Notes: generated by a model from the sequence alone, not told the origin. Shown: positions 1 to 7,497, numbered from the stretch's first letter. The stretch: 23,122 nucleotides of DNA from an uncultured Acetatifactor sp. (GCA_910577185.1 CAJTLR010000062.1:1-23122); one strand, 5' to 3'. A program made the numbers and translations.

Positions 1-56
1 CTTGCGGACAAACGGTTTTCAAGACCGCCTCGTTATGACCACTTCGATATCTCTCC
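1..56 (-). tRNA. tRNA-Ser (UGA anticodon), 5' part only, cut by window edge
   Basis: Read on the minus strand, the 5' end GGAGAGA forms the acceptor strand, followed by a D-arm with AGTGG, and an anticodon arm GCGGT-CTTGAAA-ACCGT whose central triplet is TGA, so it reads serine UCA codons. The bases after the anticodon arm (TTGTCCGCAAG) begin the long variable arm typical of class II tRNAs. The T-arm and 3' end lie outside the window. It is downstream of ispD but has its own strong promoter. The identity is secure from the anticodon arm and the variable arm; the missing half cannot be checked here. Confidence 0.9.
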
Positions 57-96
57 ATGTGTTGTTATCAATTACCATTTCCCAACGGCAGAGACT

Positions 97-165
97 ATTC
101 TAGCAAAAAGATTTCCATATGTCAACTACTTTTTTTAAAATTTTTCAACATTTTTCAATTTTCTT
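97..165 (-). promoter_or_regulatory. Strong sigma-A promoter with AT-rich upstream tract for tRNA-Ser
   Basis: On the minus strand a consensus -35 TTGACA (120-125) is separated by exactly 17 bases from -10 TAGAAT (97-102), placing the start near 90 and the tRNA 5' end at 56. Directly upstream of the -35 (126-165) is a nearly pure A/T stretch with several A-tracts, as expected for an UP element contacting the RNA polymerase alpha subunit. This fits a growth-rate-driven stable RNA promoter. Confidence 0.8.
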
Positions 166-350
166 TTTTCTTCCCTTTGAAACCTGATACGGCATGCCCT
201 TCCACCCGCCAAAATACGGCATCTTTACCCTCTGCAGACTGAAATTTGCACCACAGATTCCCCCTGCCCCGGACTTCCTGTGCCATGCTGCCCCTGTGGG
301 AAAACACCGGGCACTGACTTTCCCCCGGCAGACTCCGGCCGGGCCTTCTA
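166..350. other. Intergenic stretch with no recognisable gene
   Basis: Between the tRNA promoter and the repeat that ends ispD. Short open frames exist on the minus strand (for example 145-363) but no frame has a convincing ribosome binding site or recognisable motif, and they run into the repeat. One hairpin is visible on the minus strand: CCCGGC and GCCGGG around 323-343 with an eight-base loop. It has no T-run, so it is at best a weak terminator for ispD. Confidence 0.5.
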
Positions 351-437
351 TGCGCAGGGGCACGTAAGGAAATCAGCAGCGAAAGCTGCACGCGCCCCGC
401 ACGGCAAGTAGTGGAGAGGGACGTTCCCCTACTCGAT
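351..437 (-). repeat. Structured dispersed repeat, copy 1, overlapping the 3' end of ispD
   Basis: This minus-strand 87-base unit matches the tandem units at 7498-7585 and 7585-7671. It has two predicted hairpins. Hairpin 1 has arms AGTAG and CTACT, where the other copies have (A/G)GCAG and CTGCT. Hairpin 2 has an outer stem GGGGCGCG / CGTGCCCC (391-398 with 357-364, one G-T pair) enclosing the invariant GCAGC-TTTC-GCTGC hairpin and the run TGATTTCCTT. The ispD stop codon TAG (429-431) lies in the 5' arm of hairpin 1. The element is in sense orientation relative to ispD, so it would form the 3' untranslated region of the ispD mRNA. Confidence 0.85.
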
Positions 438-1181
438 TTTCCCGGAGCGGTTCCTCAGCAGGCTTTCCGCAATGGGAATGTCCTCAGGCGTGGTAACCTT
501 AATATTTTCATAGGCTCCCATCACCAGTTTCACTTTTGTGTCCGTGAACAGTTCTGCCACGCCTGCGTCATCTGTCACCGCAATTCCTTTTTCCTGCAGG
601 CTTTCCCATGCCTCTGTCAGTTTTCCGTAAGCCCCAAAAATCAGTTTCGCATCAAAAACCTGGGGAGTCTGTATGCTCCAGAGAAGATTTCTGTCCGGTG
701 TGGCAGCTGCAAATCCGTTTTCGTCCGCCACCTTAATAGTGTCCTTGACCGGGACCGCAGCCACGCAGGCATGGTATTTCCGGACCGCCTCGTAGGTTCT
801 GCCCAGAATTTCCTCTGTCAGAAAGGGTCTGGCGCCATCGTGAATAAAAATATAGCCTTCCTGTCCCGGCCTATGCAGCTGGTCTGCGGCCGCCTTCAGG
901 GCATTTGCCACGGAAAAGCATCGTTCTTTCCCACCTGCAACAATGATCCCTGCCTTGCGGAAACCATATTTTTCCACAATATTCCGGCGCATATAAGAAA
1001 TGTCTTCCTCACCTGCCACCAGAATGCAGTCATCTATTATTCCGGACTGTTCCACAGCCTGAAGCGCATACCAGATTAATGGTTTTCCGTTCAACATCAT
1101 AAACTGTTTCGGCACACTGCTCTTCATGCGGCTTCCGCTCCCTGCGGCAAGCAGAACCGCGGTACATCTTTTTCCGGTCAT
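429..1181 (-). CDS. ispD: 2-C-methyl-D-erythritol 4-phosphate cytidylyltransferase
   Basis: This is the MEP-pathway enzyme that joins CTP and methylerythritol 4-phosphate to give CDP-methylerythritol on the way to isoprenoids; it is cytoplasmic. The 250-residue protein has the usual family length and motifs: N-terminal nucleotide-binding LLAAGSGSRM at about residues 10-19, followed by PKQF, then HDGARPF near the middle, TPDRNLLWSIQTPQVF, and C-terminal KVTTPEDIPIAE. The ATG is preceded by GGAGG at a good distance (CTGGGAGGAATCACATG). It follows tsaD by 44 bases and probably shares its transcript. Its last codons and TAG stop fall inside a dispersed structured repeat (351-437), so the C-terminal tail SGKIE has probably been shaped by that element. 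Confidence 0.95.
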   Translation of the reverse strand: MTGKRCTAVLLAAGSGSRMKSSVPKQFMMLNGKPLIWYALQAVEQSGIIDDCILVAGEEDISYMRRNIVEKYGFRKAGIIVAGGKERCFSVANALKAAADQLHRPGQEGYIFIHDGARPFLTEEILGRTYEAVRKYHACVAAVPVKDTIKVADENGFAAATPDRNLLWSIQTPQVFDAKLIFGAYGKLTEAWESLQEKGIAVTDDAGVAELFTDTKVKLVMGAYENIKVTTPEDIPIAESLLRNRSGKIE

Positions 1182-1225
1182 GTGATTCCTCCCAGGCTCT
1201 TTTATTCCCGTCTCCCCCTGTTCCG

Positions 1226-2260
1226 TTACAGCTTCAGGTTCGGAACGGCATTCAGGTCATAGCCGCTGCGAACGCCCCTGATATACTCATAATATCCCGC
1301 GGTTCCGATCATGGCCGCATTGTCCGTACACAAAAGAGGCGATGGGCGATAGAACATAATGCGGCGTTTTCCGCATTCCCGCTCAAACGCCTCCCGCAGG
1401 GAAGCATTTGACGCCACACCTCCCGCAATGGCAAATTTATCATAGCCATATGCCTTTACGGCGTGAAGGGAATGCTCCACCAGCACATCTATGACCGCCT
1501 TCTGGAAAGAGGCTGCCACGTCTGCCTGGGAAAAATGCTCCCCCTTCATCCGGCATGCGTTTAAATAATTCAGCACCGCCGATTTTACGCCGCTGAAACT
1601 GAAATCATATTCGCTTTCCGCCACCCTGGCCCTGGGAAAAGTAATCGCTTCCGGATTCCCTTCCCGGGAAAGTTTGTCGATCTTAGGGCCTCCCGGATAT
1701 CCCAGGCCTATGGCGCGGGCCACCTTGTCAAAGGCTTCTCCCGCAGCATCATCCCTGGTTCTGCCGATAATCTCATACTCGCCGTAGTCCTTCACCACCA
1801 CCAGATGGGAATGCCCGCCGGACGCCACCAGACAGACAAAGGGCGGTTCCAGTTCCTCGTGTTCAATATAATTGGCGCTGATATGACCGCTGATGTGATG
1901 TACTCCCACCAAAGGAATTCCCGCGGCAAAACTAATGGCCTTTGCCTCCGCCACGCCCACCAGCAATGCCCCCACCAGCCCCGGGCCATAGGTCACTGCT
2001 ATGGCAGTAATATCCCCCAGTGTCACATCCGCCTGTACAAGGGCTTCTTCAATGACCTGGTTGATTTTCTCAATATGTTTTCTGGACGCGATCTCCGGCA
2101 CCACACCGCCGTACCGTGTATGCAGCGCAATCTGGGTGAATATAACATTTGACAGCACCTTCCTGCCGTTTTTCACCACAGAAGCTGCTGTCTCGTCACA
2201 GGAAGTCTCTATTCCAAGTATCAGGACGTCCTTCTCCTTATGCTGTTCCAATTTTTCCAT
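1226..2260 (-). CDS. tsaD: tRNA threonylcarbamoyladenosine (t6A) synthesis protein TsaD
   Basis: TsaD is the catalytic Kae1-type subunit that transfers the threonylcarbamoyl group to A37 of ANN-decoding tRNAs, working with TsaB and TsaE. Visible motifs: GIETSCDETA near the N-terminus, the metal-binding HISGHISANYIEH, the nucleotide-binding VASGGHSHL, RDDAAGEAFDKVARA, FSFSGVKSA, AIAGGVASN and LCTDNAAMIG. The start at 2260 gives 344 residues, the normal length, with a GGGA six bases upstream. An alternative ATG at 2275 overlaps the previous stop (ATGA) but lacks a ribosome binding site. Both imply translational coupling to the upstream membrane-anchored protein. tsaB and tsaE lie nearby at 4782-5971, separated by three other genes. 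Confidence 0.94.
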   Translation of the reverse strand: MEKLEQHKEKDVLILGIETSCDETAASVVKNGRKVLSNVIFTQIALHTRYGGVVPEIASRKHIEKINQVIEEALVQADVTLGDITAIAVTYGPGLVGALLVGVAEAKAISFAAGIPLVGVHHISGHISANYIEHEELEPPFVCLVASGGHSHLVVVKDYGEYEIIGRTRDDAAGEAFDKVARAIGLGYPGGPKIDKLSREGNPEAITFPRARVAESEYDFSFSGVKSAVLNYLNACRMKGEHFSQADVAASFQKAVIDVLVEHSLHAVKAYGYDKFAIAGGVASNASLREAFERECGKRRIMFYRPSPLLCTDNAAMIGTAGYYEYIRGVRSGYDLNAVPNLKL

Positions 2261-2271
2261 CTCCCATCCCG

Positions 2272-2847
2272 TCATTCCAGGTTGACATTCTGTGCCAGAT
2301 CCCAGCCGTAAATCTTCCAGCGTCTGTTCTCGTCCTTGCGCAGCAGGTAAACTGTGTTGACCAGACTGCTTTTCCCCTTCTCCAGCATGGTATAAGTACA
2401 CTGGATTCTGGAAAATTCATAACCGTCCTCCGTAAAAGTGTCCACATTGACGCTGGATGCCACAGATATCCCGTTGATTTTACTTTCCTCGGACCGGAAC
2501 GTTGCAACATCCGTCCTCAGCTGCAGCAGATTGTTGCTCTCCTCATTGTTTTCCAGCAGTTCCTCATCATAGAGTTCGCGCATCCGCAGTCCCAGCTGCT
2601 CCACTTCCTCGTCCGTGCATTCCTCATTATAAAGACATCTCTGGATTTCCGTATAATACTTTATGACTTCCTTTACCGTGGGCGGATAATCATTCTTCAT
2701 GTCACGGCTTAAGACCAGCTGGGCTGCCGTCATGGATGCCTCCTTTGCCGTATCCCTGGCTTTTCCTGACAAATATGCAAAATATCCTATCATCCCCACA
2801 ATCAATACCACAAAAATAATCGTCACTTTTACGGTGGATTTCTTCAT
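2272..2847 (-). CDS. Membrane-anchored protein of unknown function (DUF6715-like)
   Basis: A 191-residue protein with one N-terminal transmembrane segment (VTIIFVVLIVGMIGYFAYL, about residues 8-26) after a short lysine-rich cytoplasmic start, so the rest is probably outside the membrane. The exported part has an acidic helical middle (EECTDEEVEQLGLRMRELYDEE) and ends in a beta-rich segment with RRWKIYGWDL. It resembles a family I recall in Lachnospiraceae as DUF6715, but this is from memory. The start has AAGGAAG in front of ATG. It lies between rnz and tsaD and its stop overlaps the possible tsaD start. No function can be read from the sequence; linkage to tRNA genes is positional only. Confidence 0.8.
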   Translation of the reverse strand: MKKSTVKVTIIFVVLIVGMIGYFAYLSGKARDTAKEASMTAAQLVLSRDMKNDYPPTVKEVIKYYTEIQRCLYNEECTDEEVEQLGLRMRELYDEELLENNEESNNLLQLRTDVATFRSEESKINGISVASSVNVDTFTEDGYEFSRIQCTYTMLEKGKSSLVNTVYLLRKDENRRWKIYGWDLAQNVNLE

Positions 2848-2903
2848 GCCAACTTCCTTCTGCCCCTTTCACGGGCCCATAGATTTATTTGCCGGAACTT
2901 TTT

Positions 2904-3818
2904 TCACTCATCATCCTCAAATTTCAGTTCCATGGTTCTGCCGTCCTTTGCCGCCACGGTGTTGGGGAAAATTTTCCGCACATCACCCAGATATTCCTCC
3001 GGCCGCATCAGCGATGGACTATAATGGGTCAGCCAGAGTTCCGGCACACCGGCGGCCTTTGCCACCCTGGCCGCCTCATACATGGTCATATGCCGGTTTT
3101 CTTTTGCCTTTGCCAGCTTATCCGCCTCTCCGTACATGCCCTCCAGGATCAAAAGATCCGACCCTTCCGCATTGGAAACGATAGATCCCACCGGCCTGGT
3201 GTCCGTACAGTAGGTGACTTTCAGCCCCTTCCTGGGCGGTCCCAGCACCATGTCGGGCGTGTAAACCCGCTCTTCCAGCGCTATGGTTTCACCCTTTTGC
3301 AGTCTGTTCCACAGCTTTATGGGAATTCCCTGCTCCAGGGCCCGCTCCTTGTCGAAGCGCCCGCCCCGCTCAACCGTCATACAGTAGCCGTAACAGAGAA
3401 TACTGTGACTCACCCGGAAAGCCTTCAGGGAAAATCCTTCAAAGGAAAATGTCTGCTCCTGCTCTGTTATTTCCCGGAACTGCAGTTCAAAGGGAAGTTC
3501 CGGGGCAATCACCCTCAGCGAGCCCACCACTTTGGCCAGCCCTTTCGGTCCTATCAGCAAAAGCGGCTCCTTCCGCTCCGCGTTTCCCATGGTCAGAAGC
3601 ATTCCCGGAAGACCGCTGATATGGTCGGCATGGTAATGGGTAAAGCAGATAATGTCTATGGGATTGGGGCTCCACCCTTTTTCCCGCAGCGCAATCTGTG
3701 TCCCCTCCCCACAGTCAATCAGTATGCTTTTTCCATGATACCGGAGCATCAGGGAAGTGAGCCACCGATATGGCAGCGGCATCATTCCCCCTGTTCCCAG
3801 CAAACTTACGTCCAGCAT
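2904..3818 (-). CDS. rnz: Ribonuclease Z (tRNA 3' endonuclease)
   Basis: This metallo-beta-lactamase-fold endonuclease trims the 3' trailer from tRNA precursors. The signature HYHADH at residues 61-66 supplies two zinc sites. Further ligands are the histidine in FRVSHSI, the aspartate in YCTDTRPV and the C-terminal LTHYSPSL histidine. The segment around residues 155-190 would cover the flexible exosite arm of the RNase Z family. At 304 residues it is the normal short-form (ElaC) length. The start has GGGGG upstream. It sits in a run of tRNA-modification genes (tsaE, tsaB, tsaD) and near a tRNA gene. A related but distinct MBL protein at 15761-16585 lacks these RNase Z features. Confidence 0.93.
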   Translation of the reverse strand: MLDVSLLGTGGMMPLPYRWLTSLMLRYHGKSILIDCGEGTQIALREKGWSPNPIDIICFTHYHADHISGLPGMLLTMGNAERKEPLLLIGPKGLAKVVGSLRVIAPELPFELQFREITEQEQTFSFEGFSLKAFRVSHSILCYGYCMTVERGGRFDKERALEQGIPIKLWNRLQKGETIALEERVYTPDMVLGPPRKGLKVTYCTDTRPVGSIVSNAEGSDLLILEGMYGEADKLAKAKENRHMTMYEAARVAKAAGVPELWLTHYSPSLMRPEEYLGDVRKIFPNTVAAKDGRTMELKFEDDE

Positions 3819-3856
3819 TTTCCAAACCCCCGAACCGTTTGCGCCCCACCGCCGCC

Positions 3857-4105
3857 TTATAAAAGTTCGGCTTCCTGCTCTTCCTCCACCGGCAGGGCAA
3901 ACTCTGCCGTCATCCGGTCATAGCAGTCTTCGCATAAATCAAAATGGTGTTTTGTGCCATCTTTCCTGCTGAAATATCCGAAGACGGTATCCGCGCTGAA
4001 ACAGTATTCTTTCAGATATCCGTTTTCCAGTTTTAACGGTCTGCCGCATTTGTTGCAGACTGCCTGAATCAGTTTTTTTTCTTCTCCATCCCCGTATTTA
4101 CGCAT
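3857..4105 (-). CDS. Small cysteine-rich protein, probable zinc ribbon
   Basis: An 82-residue cytoplasmic protein with two CxxC knuckles: CNKCGRPL at about residues 16-23 and DLCEDCYDR at about 57-65, spaced as in a zinc ribbon. The tail is acidic (EEEQEAELL). The reading frame stays open upstream to 4159, but ATG at 4105 is preceded by AAAGGGAGAAAAAT, a good ribosome binding site, while the upstream ATG has none. A gap of about 210 bases separates it from rimI, so it may have its own promoter. It is 38 bases from rnz. The fold is suggested by the cysteines only; the function is unknown. Confidence 0.78.
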   Translation of the reverse strand: MRKYGDGEEKKLIQAVCNKCGRPLKLENGYLKEYCFSADTVFGYFSRKDGTKHHFDLCEDCYDRMTAEFALPVEEEQEAELL

Positions 4106-4315
4106 ATTTTTCTCCCTTTCCGCATACACTTGCCATGATTGAAAAATCATGACAGCCATGGCCTTCCGGCCGCTTCCCCATATAATTATGGACGCTCCCG
4201 CATGACAGAAAAATAATCATGACAGCCAGACATTGCGCACCGGCTCCGGTCATGTGCCAGGTCATTGTCCGGCCGTAATCATTATACTAAAAATATACAT
4301 AAATACGTCTGGTAA
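4106..4315 (-). promoter_or_regulatory. Leader with TATAAT box, hairpin and direct repeats before the zinc-ribbon gene
   Basis: On the minus strand a perfect -10 TATAAT (4281-4286) lies just after rimI, but no good -35 is visible at the expected distance. Further down are two copies of CTGTCATGATT (around 4147 and 4215 on the plus strand as AATCATGACAGCCA). The one nearer the gene forms a hairpin with AATCATGGCA (about 4131-4156, one mismatch). The arrangement suggests a transcribed leader or operator. Moderate to low confidence. Confidence 0.4.
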
Positions 4316-4768
4316 TTATTGCAAATCAGTGTGTCTTCGCCACATGATCATGGCATCTTCTCTCGGTTTTTCATAAAATCCGGGACGGATTCCTTCGGAA
4401 CGGAATCCATATTTTTCATAAATATGGATGGCGGCGGCATTGCTGACCCGCACTTCCAGGGTAAATGCCTCCACCCCTTCCGCCTCTCCCCTGGCAATCA
4501 GCGCCCGCAGCAGTTTCTGGGCGATTCCACGGTTTTGGTACTGTCCTGCCACCACCACATTGTCAATATTCGCTTCATGACAGACTTCCGTATATCCGCA
4601 GCCCCCCGCCACACGCCCCTGGACCAGTGCCACCAGATAAAAGCAATAGGAATGGTTCAGCAGTTCCCTGAACCCCTGCTCCGACCAGGGCATGGAAAAG
4701 GCTTCCGCTTCTATTTCAGCCAGGGCCCCGATATCGTTTTCCTGCAGTGGTCTGATCTCCACCTGCAT
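4316..4768 (-). CDS. rimI: Ribosomal protein bS18 N-alanine acetyltransferase
   Basis: A GNAT-family acetyltransferase, 150 residues, that by family precedent acetylates the N-terminal alanine of ribosomal protein S18 with acetyl-CoA. The acetyl-CoA pyrophosphate loop is QYQNRGIAQKLL, preceded by the strand ANIDNVVVA; the C-terminal AAIHIYEKYGFRSEGIRPGFY is characteristic of RimI. The ATG at 4768 is chosen because GAGGGAAGGAAAGAG precedes it. An earlier in-frame ATG overlaps the tsaB stop and the frame runs further upstream inside tsaB with no start signal. It follows tsaB directly, a common order in Firmicutes. The exact substrate cannot be confirmed from sequence. Confidence 0.92.
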   Translation of the reverse strand: MQVEIRPLQENDIGALAEIEAEAFSMPWSEQGFRELLNHSYCFYLVALVQGRVAGGCGYTEVCHEANIDNVVVAGQYQNRGIAQKLLRALIARGEAEGVEAFTLEVRVSNAAAIHIYEKYGFRSEGIRPGFYEKPREDAMIMWRRHTDLQ

Positions 4769-4781
4769 CTCTTTCCTTCCC

Positions 4782-5498
4782 TCATGTGTCATCCCGGGAC
4801 TTTGCCTCCTGCTCCGCCTGGCTCTGCCGCAGGTACTCCGGACGGTGTTCCGCGGCGGAAACAATCTTTCCCTCCGCGTAGTATACCGCCCCCAGGGCAG
4901 CGATACTGGCAGCTCTCTGGCGGTTATTCCCGGCAGGCGCAAAAGTATACTGCAAATCTGTGCGGCTTTGGATTTCCTTCCGGTACACCGGCACTCCATC
5001 CCCCAGAAAAATCACCGGCCTGCCCAGCTGCGCCAGACTGTCCAGCATTTCCCGGATGTCCACCGGTCTCTGGGGAATCAGGGCATGGAGACGGAAGTTT
5101 TCTTTTTCGTCCCTCAGTTCATAAGCGGCCGTATATACCTGGTTTCTCCTAGCGTCCATCAGGGGACAGACCACCCTGTCCGTACCGCACAGATTCCAGG
5201 CGAGCCCTTCCAGCGTGGGCACCTCCACCAGGGGCTTCCCCAGTGCAAGACCCAGTCCTTTGGCCGTGGCGGATCCGATGCGCAGTCCCGTAAAAGAACC
5301 CGGCCCGGAGGCGATGGCCACCGCATCCACGGTTTCAAGATCCAGTTCCACCATCTTCCGCAGTTCCTCCAGCATGGGAAGCAGGGTCTGGGAATGGGTT
5401 TTTTTGTAATTCGTAGTATACTCTGCTACCAGTTCCTGGTCTTCCACAATGGCGACACTTGCCACCAGGCCGGAACTGTCCAAACCTAATATTTTCAT
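4782..5498 (-). CDS. tsaB: t6A synthesis scaffold protein TsaB
   Basis: TsaB is a catalytically inactive ASKHA-fold paralogue of TsaD that dimerises with it in the threonylcarbamoyl-transfer complex. The 238-residue protein starts MKILGLDSSGLVASVAIV, the phosphate-binding-like strand of the fold, and carries the family signature SGPGSFTGLRIG near residue 66 followed by CPLMDARRNQVYTA. The ATG overlaps the tsaE stop by four bases (ATGA), so translation is coupled. It ends 13 bases before rimI. The C-terminal tail (EAKSRDDT) is charged and poorly conserved in such proteins. Confidence 0.94.
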   Translation of the reverse strand: MKILGLDSSGLVASVAIVEDQELVAEYTTNYKKTHSQTLLPMLEELRKMVELDLETVDAVAIASGPGSFTGLRIGSATAKGLGLALGKPLVEVPTLEGLAWNLCGTDRVVCPLMDARRNQVYTAAYELRDEKENFRLHALIPQRPVDIREMLDSLAQLGRPVIFLGDGVPVYRKEIQSRTDLQYTFAPAGNNRQRAASIAALGAVYYAEGKIVSAAEHRPEYLRQSQAEQEAKSRDDT

Positions 5499-5971
5499 CT
5501 ATGCAGCCTCTGAATCTCAATCTCCCGGTAATCAAATCCTTTTTCCAGGTCTTTCCGAATCGTCAGCCGGGTATGCTGTTTTGGCACTATTTCCGCAATC
5601 AGGTCCGCCCACTCGATCAGGCACACACCTTCCCCGTAAAAATAATCCCCCCAGCCGATCTCGTCCATCTCCTCCACATCTCCGATGCGGTACACGTCAA
5701 AATGGTAAAGGGGCATCCGTCCCTCCTCATATATCTGAAGTATGGTGAAAGTAGGGCTGTTCACCGGCTCCCGGATGCCCAGCCCCTCTGCAAAGCCCTT
5801 TGTCAGCAATGTCTTGCCCACGCCCAGGTCTCCTGTCAGCGTGTAAATTTCTCCCGGCAGGCAACTCTCTCCCAGCATCTTTCCCAGCAGAAAAGTCTCT
5901 TCCGGTGAAAAAGTCTCCGCGGCGGCCCTGCCGGATTGTTCCAGCTCCGCAAGGATTTTGTCTCTGTTCAT
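5495..5971 (-). CDS. tsaE: t6A synthesis ATPase TsaE
   Basis: TsaE is a small P-loop ATPase that regulates the TsaB-TsaD complex and is required for catalytic turnover of t6A synthesis. The 158-residue protein has Walker A GDLGVGKT near residue 47, the switch-like NSPTFTILQIYE, HFDVYRIGD and the C-terminal CLIEWADLI motif. A ribosome binding site (AAAGGGAAG) precedes the ATG. It follows the ycxB-like gene by 29 bases and overlaps tsaB by four bases. The order tsaE-tsaB-rimI is a conserved operon in many bacteria. Confidence 0.94.
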   Translation of the reverse strand: MNRDKILAELEQSGRAAAETFSPEETFLLGKMLGESCLPGEIYTLTGDLGVGKTLLTKGFAEGLGIREPVNSPTFTILQIYEEGRMPLYHFDVYRIGDVEEMDEIGWGDYFYGEGVCLIEWADLIAEIVPKQHTRLTIRKDLEKGFDYREIEIQRLHR

Positions 5972-6000
5972 TTCTTCCCTTTCCTTTCCCGCCGCAGAAG

Positions 6001-6477
6001 TCAGGAACGAATCTTTACTTTTTTCGGCGGCATATGGGTGGAAATGATCTCTATCAGCGCCGCTTTCTGGTCCCCCAGCTGCCGTTTCGGAAATATGGTT
6101 GCATTCACAGGCGAAGTATACAGAATAATGCTCTTTCCCGTGGATACTGCCTTGTGCATATTTTCCCAGGCCATCTTTTCCTGCGCCTCTCCCTGGGCCA
6201 CGGTCAGTCCCTCCTCATCAAGAGTATACTGCAGCGGCTCCTGGAAACTGGGATTATTCAGAATCTGGGTTCTGCTTCTTAAAAAAAGGGTCCAGGGCAG
6301 ATACAGCAGCATGACCAGCCCCAGCACGATAAACAGCCACTGTCTGGTGGCAAAGGCAAATAATATCAGGATTGCGCCGAAAGAACTTCCCACAATCCCT
6401 GCCGGACTGTTATAAGAATGCATCAGCATATAGTCATACAGATCTCCCGCTTCAATTTTCACCTTAAACGAAACCAT
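6001..6477 (-). CDS. YcxB-like membrane protein
   Basis: A 158-residue protein with two adjacent transmembrane segments (about residues 26-43 GIVGSSFGAILILFAFA and 47-66 WLFIVLGLVMLLYLPWTLFL) followed by a soluble domain. That domain contains YTLDEEGLTVAQGEAQEKMAWENMHKAV and IFPKRQLGD, the pattern I associate with the YcxB family of unknown function. Translation starts at ATG with AGGTGA upstream. It is the first gene behind a recognisable promoter (6527-6555) and is probably co-transcribed with tsaE-tsaB-rimI. No biochemical role can be assigned. Confidence 0.8.
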   Translation of the reverse strand: MVSFKVKIEAGDLYDYMLMHSYNSPAGIVGSSFGAILILFAFATRQWLFIVLGLVMLLYLPWTLFLRSRTQILNNPSFQEPLQYTLDEEGLTVAQGEAQEKMAWENMHKAVSTGKSIILYTSPVNATIFPKRQLGDQKAALIEIISTHMPPKKVKIRS

Positions 6478-6526
6478 CGCTTTTCACCTGTACGTAAAAA
6501 TGAATCTGTTAATATGTCCTGAATGC

Positions 6527-6555
6527 ATTTTACTCTAAACAGGCAAAAAAAGCAA
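6527..6555 (-). promoter_or_regulatory. Sigma-A promoter for ycxB-tsaE-tsaB-rimI
   Basis: On the minus strand, -35 TTGCTT (6550-6555), 17-base spacer, -10 TAAAAT (6527-6532). This predicts a start near 6520, some 43 bases before the ycxB-like ATG. No intrinsic terminator with a T-run is visible between ribU (ends 6606) and this promoter, so some read-through from ribU is possible. Confidence 0.6.
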
Positions 6556-6605
6556 GCGTTACCTTTTTCGATGTGCCCCGGGGCCCTCCTGGCCGGAAGC
6601 TCCGT

Positions 6606-7358
6606 TCACCTGCGTCCGGTCACGGCCATCTGTCCTGCCTTCAGAATGGGGCTCAGCGGTTTATAGACCAGCAGTGTCACAAGGGATACGCCCGCACCCT
6701 TGATCAGGTTCAGAGGAGCCACGCAGGCAGCCACAAAGCTTATGATATTGCCCTCTTTTGCCAGGGGGTTCACCGCACTTCCCAGGGCAAGCAGACTGTC
6801 CAGGGGCGTCCCGTACAATTTGGAAAAGGCGGGAAGCAGGTAAACGGCGTTAAAGGCCGTCCCGAACACAGTCATCACCATCGTACCTGCCACGCAGGAT
6901 ACAATTGCCGTCTTTTTGGTTTTATGGAAGGCATATATGACCGATGCCGGCAGAATAAAACTGCAGCCGATGACAAAGTTTGCCAGGTCTCCCACAAATG
7001 CCGTGGAGGTTCCCTTGATCAAAAGCTTCAGCAGTATCTTGATAAATTCCATCATCACTCCCGCCGCCGGTCCGAATGCAAACGATCCCACCAGAATGGG
7101 CAGCTCGCTGAAATCCAGTTTATAAAAAGGCGGTGCAAAAGGCAGTGCAAAATCAAACAGATGCAGCAGCATGGCCACTGCCGAAAACATACCGATCATG
7201 GTAATTTTCCTGGTGCTGAATATAGGTTCTTCCACCCCGTTCTTTTTCCGGGCCGCCTTCTCCAGCAGCACCGCAGTCATAAAAATCAGTACAATGATCA
7301 CCAGAAAGCTGACAACATACACCGCATTTTCCGCAACATTTTGAATCAATTCTCCCAT
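6606..7358 (-). CDS. ribU: Riboflavin ECF transporter substrate-binding component RibU
   Basis: RibU is the membrane S component that captures riboflavin for the shared energy-coupling module (EcfA-EcfA'-EcfT), which is not in this window. The family signature is clear: YKLDFSELPILVGSFAFGP, then EFIKILLKLL, GTSTAFVGDLANFVIGCSF, and the C-terminal NLIKGAGVSLVTLLVYKPLSP. The ATG at 7358 is preceded by GGAGGAGAG at ideal spacing; an in-frame ATG 21 bases upstream is not. The 250 residues exceed the roughly 200 of usual RibU because of an extra N-terminal transmembrane helix (about residues 10-34) and charged linker (ARKKNGVEEP). Assignment is reinforced by the FMN riboswitch in its leader. Confidence 0.92.
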   Translation of the reverse strand: MGELIQNVAENAVYVVSFLVIIVLIFMTAVLLEKAARKKNGVEEPIFSTRKITMIGMFSAVAMLLHLFDFALPFAPPFYKLDFSELPILVGSFAFGPAAGVMMEFIKILLKLLIKGTSTAFVGDLANFVIGCSFILPASVIYAFHKTKKTAIVSCVAGTMVMTVFGTAFNAVYLLPAFSKLYGTPLDSLLALGSAVNPLAKEGNIISFVAACVAPLNLIKGAGVSLVTLLVYKPLSPILKAGQMAVTGRR

Positions 7359-7425
7359 TTTCTCTCCTCCGTTTTTCATGAAAGTCTCAATTTTACCCTA
7401 TCTGTTTTACAAGGTGTTTTCGTGT

Positions 7426-7450
7426 GTCCTTTGCACGAAAAGTCCGAGAA
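7426..7450. other. Eight-base-pair hairpin in ribU leader
   Basis: TTTTCGTG and CACGAAAA form a perfect stem around a nine-base loop, located between the repeat pair and the ribU ribosome binding site. It is not followed by a T-run on the minus strand, so it is not a standard terminator. Role unknown. Confidence 0.4.
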
Positions 7451-7470
7451 AATTCTTCCCGCATACGTGT

Positions 7471-7492
7471 ATTTCCTTTCCTTATGCGCCCC
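7471..7492 (+). repeat. Possible degenerate right end of a third tandem repeat unit
   Basis: The run ATTTCCTT...ATGCGCCCCTG followed by TGTGCA resembles the right end of the full units (ATTTCCTTACGCGCCCG-TGTGCA) and sits immediately before the first full unit. The left part of this unit is missing. This suggests the array once held three units or that one was partly deleted. Confidence 0.4.
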
Positions 7493-7497
7493 TGTGC

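Noticed and set aside
145..391. Two overlapping minus-strand open frames downstream of ispD
   Set aside because: No start signal, no recognisable motif, and they begin within or run through the structured repeat.
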